A DNA stretch of 64,000 nt from HIMB11 sp965657135 (GCA_965657135.1 CBFHNF010000013.1:1-64000); one strand, 5' to 3'. Shown: positions 37,212-45,809, counted from the stretch's first letter. The notes: a model not told the origin generated them from the sequence alone. Program-made: numbers and translations.

Positions 37212-37230
37212 GTGTGTGTCCTCACTTATC

Positions 37231-37252
37231 TGCCCAATCAGCCAGATTGGCA
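37231..37252 (-). promoter_or_regulatory. Hairpin in the nhaA 5' leader
   Basis: On the minus strand TGCCAATC pairs with GATTGGGCA (one bulged G) around TGGCT. The stem ends about ten bases before the GTGAGGA ribosome-binding site. It could influence translation; whether it is part of an ion-sensing riboswitch cannot be told from this sequence alone. Confidence 0.4.
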
Positions 37253-37412
37253 TAGAGCATTTTTGTTGTTGGGACAAATAAGATTGCCCTCGAATATGCA
37301 ATTTATTTTATGCACATGGGTATGATCGACAAAGACGGGCTAGTTTTTATGCAGCAAAACCTTCAAAAATCGTTTTCATGTAAACCTTAATAGAAAAATG
37401 TTAGCTTTGCCT

Positions 37413-37847
37413 CTATTCAAGGTGCATTCGAAGATTCCTCAACACTGGCAACACTGCCCTGATTTCTTCGGAACCTGATTCCCGCACAAGTTCTGCGATT
37501 ACGGGTGCTACCAATGCGATCGCATCATCACGCGCGCGAACACCTGCGGGGCTAATGGCAACTAATTTTCGTCGTGCATCGTCCCAATCCGGCCGAATGT
37601 GCACGTATCCGGAAATTTCCAATTTGCTTAACGTATTTGTCATCGCACCGCGAGTGACGTGAAAACTCTTGGCAAGTTGCGCTGGCGTTTTTTCACCCTT
37701 GGTATTCGCAAGATGATTAAGCACCGAAAAATGTGAAAGCTCCATGCCCTTTGGTAATACGCGATCCAATTGATTGCGTAATAATTGCTGCACTGTCAGA
37801 ATTTCACCGAACAATGCGATCGCGATTGCGCTTTCACTGTCAACCAT
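37413..37847 (-). CDS. MarR family transcriptional regulator
   Basis: A 144-residue winged-helix regulator. The central HTH (about residues 48-95) shows TPAQLAKSFHVTRGAMTNTLSKLEISGYV, followed by a wing with DDARRKLVAISPAG, the typical DxRxxxVxLTxxG signature of MarR proteins. The N- and C-terminal helices would form the dimer interface. It begins two bases after the nitrilase-like gene, so it is transcribed with it and with grxC; its targets and ligand are unknown. Confidence 0.9.
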   Translation of the reverse strand: MVDSESAIAIALFGEILTVQQLLRNQLDRVLPKGMELSHFSVLNHLANTKGEKTPAQLAKSFHVTRGAMTNTLSKLEISGYVHIRPDWDDARRKLVAISPAGVRARDDAIALVAPVIAELVRESGSEEIRAVLPVLRNLRMHLE

Positions 37848-37849
37848 GC

Positions 37850-38677
37850 TTATGGCCCGCTAAATGATTGATTTGACAGGATTGATGGTACACGGCCACG
37901 TGCAGTTTGAACAAGCGATAAATCGAGTTCGCAAGTGACTATACCCTGTTCAATGCCACCATCTGCCAATATTTCGCCCCAAGGAGACACAACCATCGAG
38001 TGACCATATGTTTTTCTAGACTTGCCTTCTGACGAAGGATGGGTGCCGGTTTGCGCAGCCGCAATTACAAAACATCCCGTTTCGATGGCACGCGCCCTCA
38101 ACAATACCTCCCAATGTGCTTGACCAGTAGGTTGGGCGAATGCCGCAGGAATCAAAATGATGGATGCACCCGCTTGTGCAACTTTGCGATACAAACCTGG
38201 GAAACGGATATCATAGCAAATCGTCATCCCAATTTGCCCAAACTCCGTAGTCGCTAAAACAGCCTTTTCCCCTGCGCGATACCCATCGGATTCGCGATAT
38301 TTTTCGGTCTCTGACAGTGTCACATCAAACATGTGGATTTTATCATATTGCGCAACAATTTCCCCCATTGGCGAAATCATAAAAGACCGATTTGTAAAAC
38401 GATCATCATTTGGCAATTTTAGCGCCAACGATCCTATTGCAATCCAAACGCCAAATTTCCGCGCGGTTTGTCGCAAAGCTGTGAGCGTTTTATCATCTTG
38501 CTGCTGCGCAAGTATTGTAACTTGGTGTCGTCGAGAAGTTGATACGCAGTTTGTGACTTCTGGCGTTGCGATAAACTGCGCGCCGTTTTTCGTGGCTTGC
38601 TCAATGAAAGATAGCGTTTTCTCCAAATTTGCAGCTGGGTCGTCCGAACTACACAGTTGCAAAAGCGCGACTTTCAT
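37850..38677 (-). CDS. Carbon-nitrogen hydrolase (Nit1/omega-amidase-like)
   Basis: Nitrilase-superfamily amidase with the Glu-Lys-Cys triad visible at Glu40 (ATPEVTN), a Lys near 113 (YDKIHMFDV) and Cys154 (TICYDIRFP). The CYDIRFP motif places it in the Nit1/NitFhit branch, whose members hydrolyse deaminated glutathione; that assignment fits the neighbouring glutaredoxin gene but is inference. At 275 residues it is full length. Its start overlaps the grxC stop in ATGA, and marR follows after two bases. Confidence 0.9.
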   Translation of the reverse strand: MKVALLQLCSSDDPAANLEKTLSFIEQATKNGAQFIATPEVTNCVSTSRRHQVTILAQQQDDKTLTALRQTARKFGVWIAIGSLALKLPNDDRFTNRSFMISPMGEIVAQYDKIHMFDVTLSETEKYRESDGYRAGEKAVLATTEFGQIGMTICYDIRFPGLYRKVAQAGASIILIPAAFAQPTGQAHWEVLLRARAIETGCFVIAAAQTGTHPSSEGKSRKTYGHSMVVSPWGEILADGGIEQGIVTCELDLSLVQTARGRVPSILSNQSFSGP

Positions 38678-38934
38678 TCCGTTACCTGAAGTATTGAATC
38701 AAGTTTTCCAGCGCGCTCCAGTGCATAGAGTTCGTCGCATCCTCCGATATGGTGTCCATCAATAAAGATTTGTGGAACCGTACGACCACCATTTGACCGC
38801 TTTACCATTTCTTCGCGACGCGCTGGCTCTTTTGCCAGATCGATCTCTGAAAAATCCGCGCCTTTGGTCTGCAATAAACGTTTGGCCGCGTGGCAATACC
38901 CACAAAGGGGACTTGTATAAATTTGAATGTCCAT
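38674..38934 (-). CDS. grxC: Glutaredoxin 3
   Basis: Small glutathione-dependent thiol-disulfide oxidoreductase. The 86-residue protein carries the dithiol active site CGYC (Cys11, Cys14), the conserved TVPQIFIDG segment with the cis-proline and the GGCDEL glutathione-binding motif. An earlier in-frame ATG at 38958 gives an eight-residue extension not seen in the family; AAAGGA lies before 38934. Downstream it overlaps the nitrilase-like gene and upstream it follows comF by 24 bases. Confidence 0.94.
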   Translation of the reverse strand: MDIQIYTSPLCGYCHAAKRLLQTKGADFSEIDLAKEPARREEMVKRSNGGRTVPQIFIDGHHIGGCDELYALERAGKLDSILQVTE

Positions 38935-38958
38935 TTCGCATTTTCCTTTTACCCACAC

Positions 38959-39693
38959 TTAGGTGTTTTCAATCACTCTTGCCAGCACAAGAATTGAAAT
39001 ATCTTGTACACCCACGTCCAAAAGCGTTCTTGTTGCGGCCCTTAACGTTGCACAAGAGGTCATGACATCATCAATCAACACCACCCTCCTGTCTTTCAGA
39101 TGCTGAACTTGATCGCGCTCAATTGCGAAAGCATTCTCTAAAATTGCCAACCTTTCTTGTCTTGAAACATTTTTTAGTGGGATAGTTTTACGCGGACGCA
39201 CCAGCGCATTCGAAATCAGTTGAGTTGACGTGATTTCTGCAACGTGGTGCGCCAAAATCTCTGCCTGATTATATTTGCGCCGCAATCACCGCTGCCAATG
39301 AACGGGGATTGGGATAATCGCTGTTTCTGTCGACAGCAAATCAGCCCCAACTTGCGCCATCCACGCAGCCGCTGGGGCTCCCAATTCAGGCCTGTCTCCG
39401 TGTTTTAACTCTAAAATAAACTTGCGTGCTAAGCCTTGATAATGAAAAACGCTGCGTCCAGCTCGCCATAAAGGGGGATCCTTCATGCAGTCATCACACT
39501 CTGCACACTCAGCTTCAATTTGACCAATCAGTGGCGCACCGCAGCGCACGCATGCACACTCTACATTGAATGGCATATCACGCCAACATTCACCGCATAA
39601 TGCATTTTCAGTTTGTAGTTGCTCTCGACACATTATGCACTGTGGCGGATATAACATTTGGATAACAATTTGAATTATGGATGAATTAAGCAT
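38959..39693 (-). pseudogene. comF: comF (double zinc ribbon and phosphoribosyltransferase domain) interrupted by one in-frame TGA
   Basis: ComF/GntX family protein, linked to DNA uptake in competent bacteria. The first part (39693-39289) has the N-terminal cysteine pairs CIMC and CGEC, CVRC and CDDC of a zinc ribbon, then FILELKHGDRPELG and ends IPIPVHWQR. A TGA at 39286-39288 follows, and the same frame continues with RRKYNQAEILAHHV and the PRPP-binding motif VVLIDDVMTSCATL. In homologues these two parts are continuous, so a single nonsense codon splits the gene. The codon right after the TGA is TTG (39283-39285), which could allow restart of the C-terminal domain. Confidence 0.8.
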
Positions 39694-39704
39694 ATCTGAC
39701 CACT

Positions 39705-40526
39705 ATGACCGCACCTAACCAATTGATTGACCGCACTGCATTGTTAAGGCACCGCCAACGTCGTCTGAGGCAGCGCGGAACATTTTTGCATAACCTTGCC
39801 ATTTCTGATGTCCAAGATCGGCTCTTGATGGTTAATAAATCCTTTAAAGATGTTGCAATCGTCACGGGTTGGGCAGACCCTTGGGCGCAGGCATTTCCAT
39901 CAGCGCGCATCATAGAGGACTCAGATACTCTTGATCTGGATCTGCAAAGTTGCGATCTGGTCATTCATGGACTGTCATTGCACAGTGCAAACGACCCCGT
40001 TGGGCAAATTATTCAATGCAGTCGAGCGTTGCGCCCCGATGGATTATTCATCGGCATCTGTTTTGGGGGCCAAACATTACAAGAATTGAGAAGTGCGCTG
40101 GCCACTGCAGAAAGCCAAATCACCGGTGGCTTGTCCCCGCGGGTTTTTCCAATGGCTGATGTACGTGATTTGGGCGCATTGCTACAGCGAGCCAACTTGG
40201 CATTACCTGTTGCAGACAGTGCAACGCAAAACGTGACGTATCCAACTTTGCGTGCATTGATGCATGATTTGCGCGCGATGGGCGAAGCGAATGCGATGAC
40301 AGGTCGTACACGTCATTTTACTTCAAAAACCTTGTTCGAACGCGCCAGCGAAATCTACAAATCAGAATTTTCGAATGTAGAGGGGCATTTGATGACGACC
40401 TTTGAACAAATTTTCCTAACCGGCTGGGCACCAGACGAAAGCCAGCAGAAACCACTAAGACCCGGTTCAGCAAAAATGCGGCTTGCAGATGCACTTGGTG
40501 TCGCAGAACAGCATTTGAAAGATTGA
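39705..40526 (+). CDS. Class I SAM-dependent methyltransferase-like protein (BioC/NDUFAF5-like)
   Basis: A 273-residue protein of the methyltransferase family related to mitochondrial NDUFAF5 and to BioC. It begins QLIDRTALLRHRQRRLRQ, a feature of this subfamily, and has the SAM-fold segments IVTGWADP, LVIHGLSLHSANDPVG and a late GLFIGICFGG strand. The typical glycine-rich SAM loop is weak, so activity is not assured. The gene is divergent from comF with an 11-base gap. AphaProteobacterial homologues often sit beside comF and grxC, which matches here. A role in respiratory complex assembly is only by analogy. Confidence 0.8.
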   Translation: MTAPNQLIDRTALLRHRQRRLRQRGTFLHNLAISDVQDRLLMVNKSFKDVAIVTGWADPWAQAFPSARIIEDSDTLDLDLQSCDLVIHGLSLHSANDPVGQIIQCSRALRPDGLFIGICFGGQTLQELRSALATAESQITGGLSPRVFPMADVRDLGALLQRANLALPVADSATQNVTYPTLRALMHDLRAMGEANAMTGRTRHFTSKTLFERASEIYKSEFSNVEGHLMTTFEQIFLTGWAPDESQQKPLRPGSAKMRLADALGVAEQHLKD

Positions 40527-40577
40527 CCGCGGGCGTGATTGCCTTATGTCTGACATGACCAACGGAATAACAGAACT

Positions 40578-41639
40578 ATGTTTGATAAAAATACACCCCT
40601 TAGCTGCCCCGCTCACGCGGCACCCAACCACCCAAAAGTGCCGGATCAAAAGGTCGGCATTCTTGTCGCTAATCTAGGAACGCCGGATAATTATGATTAT
40701 TGGTCAATGCGCCGGTATCTTGGCGAATTTCTATCAGATCAACGCGTCATAGATTATCCAGCATATCTTTGGCAGCCGCTGTTGCAATTAATTATCTTGA
40801 CATCACGTCCATTTCGGTCGGGTGCCGCCTACAAATCCATTTGGAATGAAGAGCAAGGCGAAAGCCCTTTGATGACAATCACCAAAGCGCAAACTGCAAA
40901 GATCAAAGAGCGCGCACACGAATTGTACGGCGATAAGGTAGTTGTCGATTTTGCCATGCGCTACGGCAACCCCTCGACCAAATCAAAAGTGCGCGAGATG
41001 GTATCCAAAGGGTGTTCAAAGATTTTGTTTTTTCCACTTTATCCACACTATGCAGGCGCCACATCTGCCACCGCCAATGACCAATTCTTCCGTGCATTAA
41101 TGGAGGAAAAATGGCAACCAATCGCGCGTGTCGTTGAGCCCTATTTTGCCGATACAGCCTATATCGATGCATTGGCAAAGTCCGTTGAAAAAGCCTATGC
41201 TGAAGCTGAAAATAAGCCAGACGTTTTGGTCTGTTCTTATCATGGTGTTCCAAAGCGTTACCTGATGCAGGGCGACCCATATCACTGTCAGTGCCAAAAA
41301 ACGACACGCCTATTGAAAGAACGGCTAGGATGGGGTGACACTGATATTGTCACCACATTTCAATCGAAGTTTGGGCCTGAAGAGTGGTTGAAACCATATA
41401 CAGTCGAAGAAGTTGCGCGTCTCGCCGAAGAAGATGGCAAAAAACGTATCGCTGTTGTCGCGCCAGCATTCTCGGCAGATTGCATTGAAACGCTAGAAGA
41501 AATTAACGAAGAGATCAAAGAAAGCTTTGAAGAGGCTGGCGGAGAAGAGTTCACCTATATTCCTTGTCTCAATGATGACGATGCACATATCGATGCGCTA
41601 ACCCAGATCATCAATCGCAATCTTCAAGGCTGGATCTAA
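40578..41639 (+). CDS. hemH: Ferrochelatase
   Basis: Inserts Fe2+ into protoporphyrin IX, the last step of heme synthesis. The 353-residue protein shows VGILVANLGTPDNYDYWSMRRYLGEFL at its start (broken family motif VNLGTP), the conserved active-site histidine in YHGVPKRY (near residue 222), FQSKFGPEEWLKPYT and an AFSADCIETLEEI segment with the conserved Glu. A short CxCQ segment (YHCQCQKT) is typical of proteobacterial enzymes. It stands alone between a methyltransferase gene and a convergent thioesterase gene four bases away. Confidence 0.96.
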   Translation: MFDKNTPLSCPAHAAPNHPKVPDQKVGILVANLGTPDNYDYWSMRRYLGEFLSDQRVIDYPAYLWQPLLQLIILTSRPFRSGAAYKSIWNEEQGESPLMTITKAQTAKIKERAHELYGDKVVVDFAMRYGNPSTKSKVREMVSKGCSKILFFPLYPHYAGATSATANDQFFRALMEEKWQPIARVVEPYFADTAYIDALAKSVEKAYAEAENKPDVLVCSYHGVPKRYLMQGDPYHCQCQKTTRLLKERLGWGDTDIVTTFQSKFGPEEWLKPYTVEEVARLAEEDGKKRIAVVAPAFSADCIETLEEINEEIKESFEEAGGEEFTYIPCLNDDDAHIDALTQIINRNLQGWI

Positions 41640-41643
41640 CACT

Positions 41644-42042
41644 TCAAATTTTGCGTTTAAAAACACCAGTGGCGGTTGCAATTGTTGCACCGCTTGAATC
41701 GCTCGTGTGTGCTGTGGCGAAAAATGTTTTATGTCCACCGCCCGTTACGTTTGCAATTGTTGTTAAGAGTTCGCCTTGTGCCTTTGCTAAGTAATTCACG
41801 GATAGGTTCAGCGTCATCACAATATGCGGCCTGTCTGCATCACCCGTATACGATCCGGCAAATCCCATTGCCGTATCCAAAATAGTGGCGAGAGCTCCGC
41901 CATGAGGGATCCCTTCGCGGTTCAACAAATGTGGTCCGATGGGTAAAAGCAATTTGGCGAAACCCTCCGACCATTCAACCAATTCATAGCCGATGTGTTT
42001 TTGAAAACCGCTCAGCGGTTCGTTAAGGTCTACTTTGTGCAT
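41644..42042 (-). CDS. PaaI-type hotdog thioesterase
   Basis: Hotdog-fold acyl-CoA thioesterase of the PaaI family, 132 residues. Visible motifs are HLLNREGIPHGGALATILDTAMGFAG, giving the conserved HGG and the following acidic residue, and VNYLAKAQGELL. It is the last gene of the minus-strand set SDR-MaoC-phosphatase-kinase-thioesterase; the preceding kinase gene ends two bases before it. In this context it probably releases or rescues acyl groups from CoA. Confidence 0.88.
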   Translation of the reverse strand: MHKVDLNEPLSGFQKHIGYELVEWSEGFAKLLLPIGPHLLNREGIPHGGALATILDTAMGFAGSYTGDADRPHIVMTLNLSVNYLAKAQGELLTTIANVTGGGHKTFFATAHTSDSSGATIATATGVFKRKI

Positions 42043-42044
42043 GC

Positions 42045-43073
42045 TTATACAGTCTTTGCCGCTGCAAGACCCTGACTTGCAAATTCGTTGACGTATTGCC
42101 CCAATCGAAGCGCGCGTTCAGGGTCTGCGGCATTGCCGTCCAACGCGCGTTTTTTGACCCCTTGCAGAATACCTGCCATCCTGAAAAAGCAAAATGCCAA
42201 ATAAAATCCAAATCCATCAATTCCAGCGATCCCACGACGGTTGCAATATTCATCAATGAATTCTTGATCGCTGGGCAATCCATGCGCTGCACGATCAACA
42301 CCAGCTAATCCTCGCCCATCGGCACCCGTTGGCATGCGCCATTGCATAATAACCGCAGCCAAATCCGCAAATGGGTGCCCTAATGTTGAAAGCTCCCAAT
42401 CGAGCACCGCCATACAGGCCGACCCATCTCTTGCAAACAACAAATTATCTATCCGATAGTCTCCATGAACCAAACTTCTTTGACCATCATCTGGCGGCAT
42501 GTTTTGATCCAGCCAAGCCATCAAGGTATCCATGTCAGGAATGACATCGGTCTCTGTTGCTTTGTACTGTTTGGACCAGCGATCAGTTTGTCGTCTAAAA
42601 TAATTTCCAGGTGGGCCATAATCCTGCAGACCAACTGCAGAGAGGTCTAAATTGTGAATTTCGGCCAAAACTCGATTCATTTCCGAATAAACTGCTTTTC
42701 GATCGACGAGCTGCACACCGGATAAGCGAGGATCATCGAAAGTCTGTCCATCTACCAAATCCATGACGTAGAATGCGGCACCTATTACGTTCTCATCCTC
42801 ACACAATGCATGCATTTTTGCAACGGGCACATTTGAGTTGAAGAGCGCGCGCTGAACTTTATATTCGCGTTCCACGGCATGTGCTGATTTCAACAATACG
42901 CCTGGTGGTTTTCTGCGCAAAACGTATGCACCACTTTTTGCATCAAGCCGGAATGTCGGGTTTGATTGCCCACCTGCCAGTTTCTCTACCTCGAACGGAC
43001 CCTCAAATAATGGTACGTTTTCAAGCAGCCAGGGTTCCAAATTTTCTCGGTTCACAAGATCATATTCTGTCAT
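42045..43073 (-). CDS. APH-type phosphotransferase (ACAD10/LvaA-like kinase)
   Basis: A 342-residue kinase-fold protein related to the phosphotransferase domain of ACAD10/11 and bacterial LvaA, which phosphorylate 4-hydroxyacyl-CoA or related hydroxy acids. It has the N-terminal GGQSNPTFRLDAKSG segment (nucleotide loop), the catalytic HGDYRIDN loop near residue 204 and the metal-binding LDWELSTLGHPFADL. Substrate is not shown by sequence. It lies eight bases downstream of the histidine-phosphatase-fold gene and two before the thioesterase gene, in an acyl-CoA-type operon; an aminoglycoside resistance role is unlikely. Confidence 0.88.
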   Translation of the reverse strand: MTEYDLVNRENLEPWLLENVPLFEGPFEVEKLAGGQSNPTFRLDAKSGAYVLRRKPPGVLLKSAHAVEREYKVQRALFNSNVPVAKMHALCEDENVIGAAFYVMDLVDGQTFDDPRLSGVQLVDRKAVYSEMNRVLAEIHNLDLSAVGLQDYGPPGNYFRRQTDRWSKQYKATETDVIPDMDTLMAWLDQNMPPDDGQRSLVHGDYRIDNLLFARDGSACMAVLDWELSTLGHPFADLAAVIMQWRMPTGADGRGLAGVDRAAHGLPSDQEFIDEYCNRRGIAGIDGFGFYLAFCFFRMAGILQGVKKRALDGNAADPERALRLGQYVNEFASQGLAAAKTV

Positions 43074-43081
43074 CTACTCTC

Positions 43082-43753
43082 CTAGCTATACGTGAGAAAA
43101 TGTTGCGTATCTTTTTCAACAAATGGCGTTTCATTAAAGCCATTTAAAAATAAGGTTTCGGTTCGCCTCGAATAAATAAGCGTGGTCACCGATGCGTTTT
43201 TAATTTGTAGTTGCACATCAACTTGTTTGGCATTGCTTAACCCCAGTGCGCTTGCAATAATTTTCGAGATGACCCCCCCAGAACTGACAACCAAAATTGT
43301 ATCGCCTTCTAAATCGGCAACCCTTTTGGAAACTCTGGCCAATCGCGTCTCAAATTCCTCCCAGGATTCAGGTGGATTAGAAATTTTGTTATCTTGCCAT
43401 AATGCCAAAGTGTCCCTGAGCAACCGAAAGTGGGTTTTTCGATCTGTATGCAAACCATCCGGACGCTGGCGCCTTACGAAACGTGCGTCTAGCAGAGCCC
43501 TAAAATCATATTCATTCAAGTCGTCGGTTTTCACGACACTGGGAACAGATATTCCCATCCCCTCTACGATGCCTGACAGGGTTTCATCGTGTCGAACCAT
43601 GTCGCCCTGAATCCATTGATCAACCACAACCCCTTGCTTGGCTAATTCTTTTCCCAGCGCAACAGACTGTGCCAGCCCTATTTTCGAAAGCTTATCATAA
43701 TTTTCATGGCCAAATTGCGCTTGGCCATGACGCACAAATAGAATCTTGGTCAA
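43082..43753 (-). CDS. Histidine phosphatase superfamily protein
   Basis: PGAM-like fold of 223 residues with the N-terminal phospho-acceptor motif VRHGQAQFG (His9) and conserved GLAQSVALGKEL. In the second catalytic motif, where the family has a histidine (TxHGG), this protein reads VVSSGGVISK, so that His is a Ser. I recall the same substitution in close homologues found beside acyl-CoA kinases. It may have lost or changed catalysis. Its neighbours are a MaoC hydratase (two bases upstream) and an APH-like kinase (eight bases downstream), raising the idea that it acts on the phosphorylated intermediate, which is inference. Confidence 0.82.
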   Translation of the reverse strand: MTKILFVRHGQAQFGHENYDKLSKIGLAQSVALGKELAKQGVVVDQWIQGDMVRHDETLSGIVEGMGISVPSVVKTDDLNEYDFRALLDARFVRRQRPDGLHTDRKTHFRLLRDTLALWQDNKISNPPESWEEFETRLARVSKRVADLEGDTILVVSSGGVISKIIASALGLSNAKQVDVQLQIKNASVTTLIYSRRTETLFLNGFNETPFVEKDTQHFLTYS

Positions 43754-43755
43754 AG

Positions 43756-44220
43756 CTAGTCTCCCACGTAGTCACGACCGATCCATTTTGCGATCAGCGC
43801 AGGTTTGTCCTCATTTTCGATTTCAACCTTCACTTCCCAGACATTGGTCACTTCTCCAGGCCGTGCCTGGCGAAGCTCTAATAAGGTAAAATTCCCTCGT
43901 ATGCGCGCACCAGACTTAACAGGGGCCAAGAACCGGATTTTGTCAAAGCCGTAATTCACACCCATTTTTGAACCAATAATGTCAGGTACAACATCATAAA
44001 ACATTGCCGACAACATCGACAATGTCAGAAATCCATGCGCAATCGTGGTTCCGAAAGGCGTTTGATTTGCGCGATCTGCGTCTATGTGAATAAATTGGAA
44101 ATCTTCGGTATTTTTAGCAAATTCATCAATACGTTCCTGATCAATCAAATACCACTGACTTGCACCAAAGCTGGTACCAACACGCTCAAAGTACTCAGCA
44201 ACAGTCATTTGTTTTGTCAT
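43756..44220 (-). CDS. MaoC family dehydratase
   Basis: Hotdog-fold (R)-specific enoyl-CoA hydratase-like protein, 154 residues from the chosen start. The motif TEDFQFIHIDADRANQTPFG followed by AHGFLTLS gives the catalytic Asp/His pair of the R-hydratase family. The open frame begins 32 codons earlier inside the SDR gene; the ATG at 44220 overlaps the SDR stop in ATGA and is the family-consistent start (MTKQMTVAEYF). It would hydrate or dehydrate an acyl-CoA between the SDR and the kinase. Confidence 0.9.
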   Translation of the reverse strand: MTKQMTVAEYFERVGTSFGASQWYLIDQERIDEFAKNTEDFQFIHIDADRANQTPFGTTIAHGFLTLSMLSAMFYDVVPDIIGSKMGVNYGFDKIRFLAPVKSGARIRGNFTLLELRQARPGEVTNVWEVKVEIENEDKPALIAKWIGRDYVGD

Positions 44221-45035
44221 TGATCGTCTCCAAAGATGCTTGGGCCTGTTGACACATTTATACCACCAGATACCGGAATGATTGCACCTGTGATGTAACC
44301 GCCACCCGCACCACAAAGCAACTGAACACAGGCTGCAATATCTTCTGGGCGTCCGACACGGCCCAACGGCACACGTTCGCCGACACGTTCGACTCCGCGT
44401 TCTTCTCCGATTGCGAATTTTGTCATTCCTGATTGAAATGGTCCAGGTGCAAGCGCATTTACCGTGATATGTTGCTCCGCCAATTCCTTTGCCAATATTC
44501 GTGTCATTTGGTGAACCGCTGCCTTAGACACGGCATACGAATATGCGCCGTCACCCATAGGGATTTCACCCATAACTGACCCAACATTCACGATGCGTGC
44601 CGGATCCTCGACGTTGGACGACGCCCGTAGTATGGGAATAAGACATTGGGATAGGTGAAACATTCCAGCCACATTTAGGTCAAAGACTTTATTCCAAGCG
44701 CTATGTGGAAATGATCCTAGGGGCGCGCCCCAAGTTCGACCTGCGTTGTTCATCAAGATATGAAGCTGATCTGTTTCATTCAGAACTGTTTTCACAAGGT
44801 ATTCAATTCCATCTTCGCTTGCCACATCCCCGGAAATGGCAGTAACCCGACCCTCATACCCAAGTGAATTGATTTCATCTGCTGTCAGTTGACACACTTC
44901 AATCTTGCGGGAGGCGATGATAACATGGGCACCCGCAGCTACGAGACCAGTGGTTGCCATGCGCCCAATTCCTGTTGCTCCCCCTGTAAGAAGTGCTGTT
45001 TTTCCGTTTAGTCCAAAAAGCGTTTTCAGGTTCAT
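44217..45035 (-). CDS. SDR family oxidoreductase
   Basis: Classical short-chain dehydrogenase of 272 residues. The cofactor loop is TGGATGIGRM (about residues 16-25), NNAGRTWG follows, and the catalytic tetrad is seen in NVGSVMGEIP (Ser) and YSYAVSKAA (Tyr-x3-Lys); the ending LLCGAGGGYITGAIIPVSGG is typical. AAAGGA lies seven bases before the ATG at 45035; the open frame to 45155 upstream is not family-like. It is the first gene of the five-gene minus-strand set and probably oxidises or reduces a hydroxyacyl- or oxoacyl-CoA. Confidence 0.9.
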   Translation of the reverse strand: MNLKTLFGLNGKTALLTGGATGIGRMATTGLVAAGAHVIIASRKIEVCQLTADEINSLGYEGRVTAISGDVASEDGIEYLVKTVLNETDQLHILMNNAGRTWGAPLGSFPHSAWNKVFDLNVAGMFHLSQCLIPILRASSNVEDPARIVNVGSVMGEIPMGDGAYSYAVSKAAVHQMTRILAKELAEQHITVNALAPGPFQSGMTKFAIGEERGVERVGERVPLGRVGRPEDIAACVQLLCGAGGGYITGAIIPVSGGINVSTGPSIFGDDQ

Positions 45036-45191
45036 GATTGGATCCTTTCGTTCATCCAAACTATGAAAAAGTAATTTTGCCCGGTCTAGTAGGATGTTTA
45101 TCGCCGTTACGTCATCTTTGAGCGATGCTATAGTTGCGAAGAGCGTGAAACACACGTATGTGAGCTAAAACAAAGCATAAAGGGTAGAATA

Positions 45192-45803
45192 TTGGCAAAC
45201 CACCTGTATCAAGGCGACCTACCTGATGATCTGGATTTGGGTTCTGTCGTTGCAATCGATTGTGAAACCATGGGGCTCAAACCTTACCGCGACAGGCTCT
45301 GCGTTGTTCAGCTCTCGGCTGGAGATGGCGATGCGCACCTCGTGCAGATAGCCAAGGGACAGTCGCAAGCACCTAACCTCTGCAAGCTTCTATCAGATAA
45401 AAATGTGCTAAAGTTATTTCATTTTGGACGTTTTGATATCGCCGCTATGTACCACGCATTTGGGGTTTTAACTGCCCCCGTTTACTGCACCAAAATTGCT
45501 AGCAAACTTGTGCGAACATACACAGACCGCCATGGACTAAAGAACTTGCTTCAGGAATTGCTAGAAGTTGACATTTCAAAACAACAACAATCCAGCGATT
45601 GGGGTACCAACGAGTTGAGCGACGCACAAATTTCCTATGCAGCCTCTGATGTTTTATACCTGCATCAATTGCGCAAGGTCTTGAACGAAAGGTTAGAGCG
45701 TGAAGGTCGTTCAGAAATGGCGCAGGCCTGTTTTGATTTTTTGCCTCAACGTGCCCTGCTCGATCTGACCGGTTGGCCTGACGAAGATATTTTTTCACAC
45801 TAA
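45192..45803 (+). CDS. rnd: Ribonuclease D-like 3'-5' exonuclease
   Basis: DEDD-type 3'-5' exoribonuclease. The catalytic acids are seen in AIDCETMGL (Exo I), FHFGRFDIAAM (Exo II) and YAASDVLYL (Exo III with Tyr/Asp). The 203-residue protein holds only the exonuclease domain and lacks the C-terminal HRDC domains of E. coli RNase D, as do other short alphaproteobacterial forms. The start is a TTG with AGGG about eight bases before; no in-frame ATG precedes it. It lies seven bases before lptC, placing it at the head of the Lpt genes. Confidence 0.9.
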   Translation: MANHLYQGDLPDDLDLGSVVAIDCETMGLKPYRDRLCVVQLSAGDGDAHLVQIAKGQSQAPNLCKLLSDKNVLKLFHFGRFDIAAMYHAFGVLTAPVYCTKIASKLVRTYTDRHGLKNLLQELLEVDISKQQQSSDWGTNELSDAQISYAASDVLYLHQLRKVLNERLEREGRSEMAQACFDFLPQRALLDLTGWPDEDIFSH

Positions 45804-45809
45804 TTTGCG

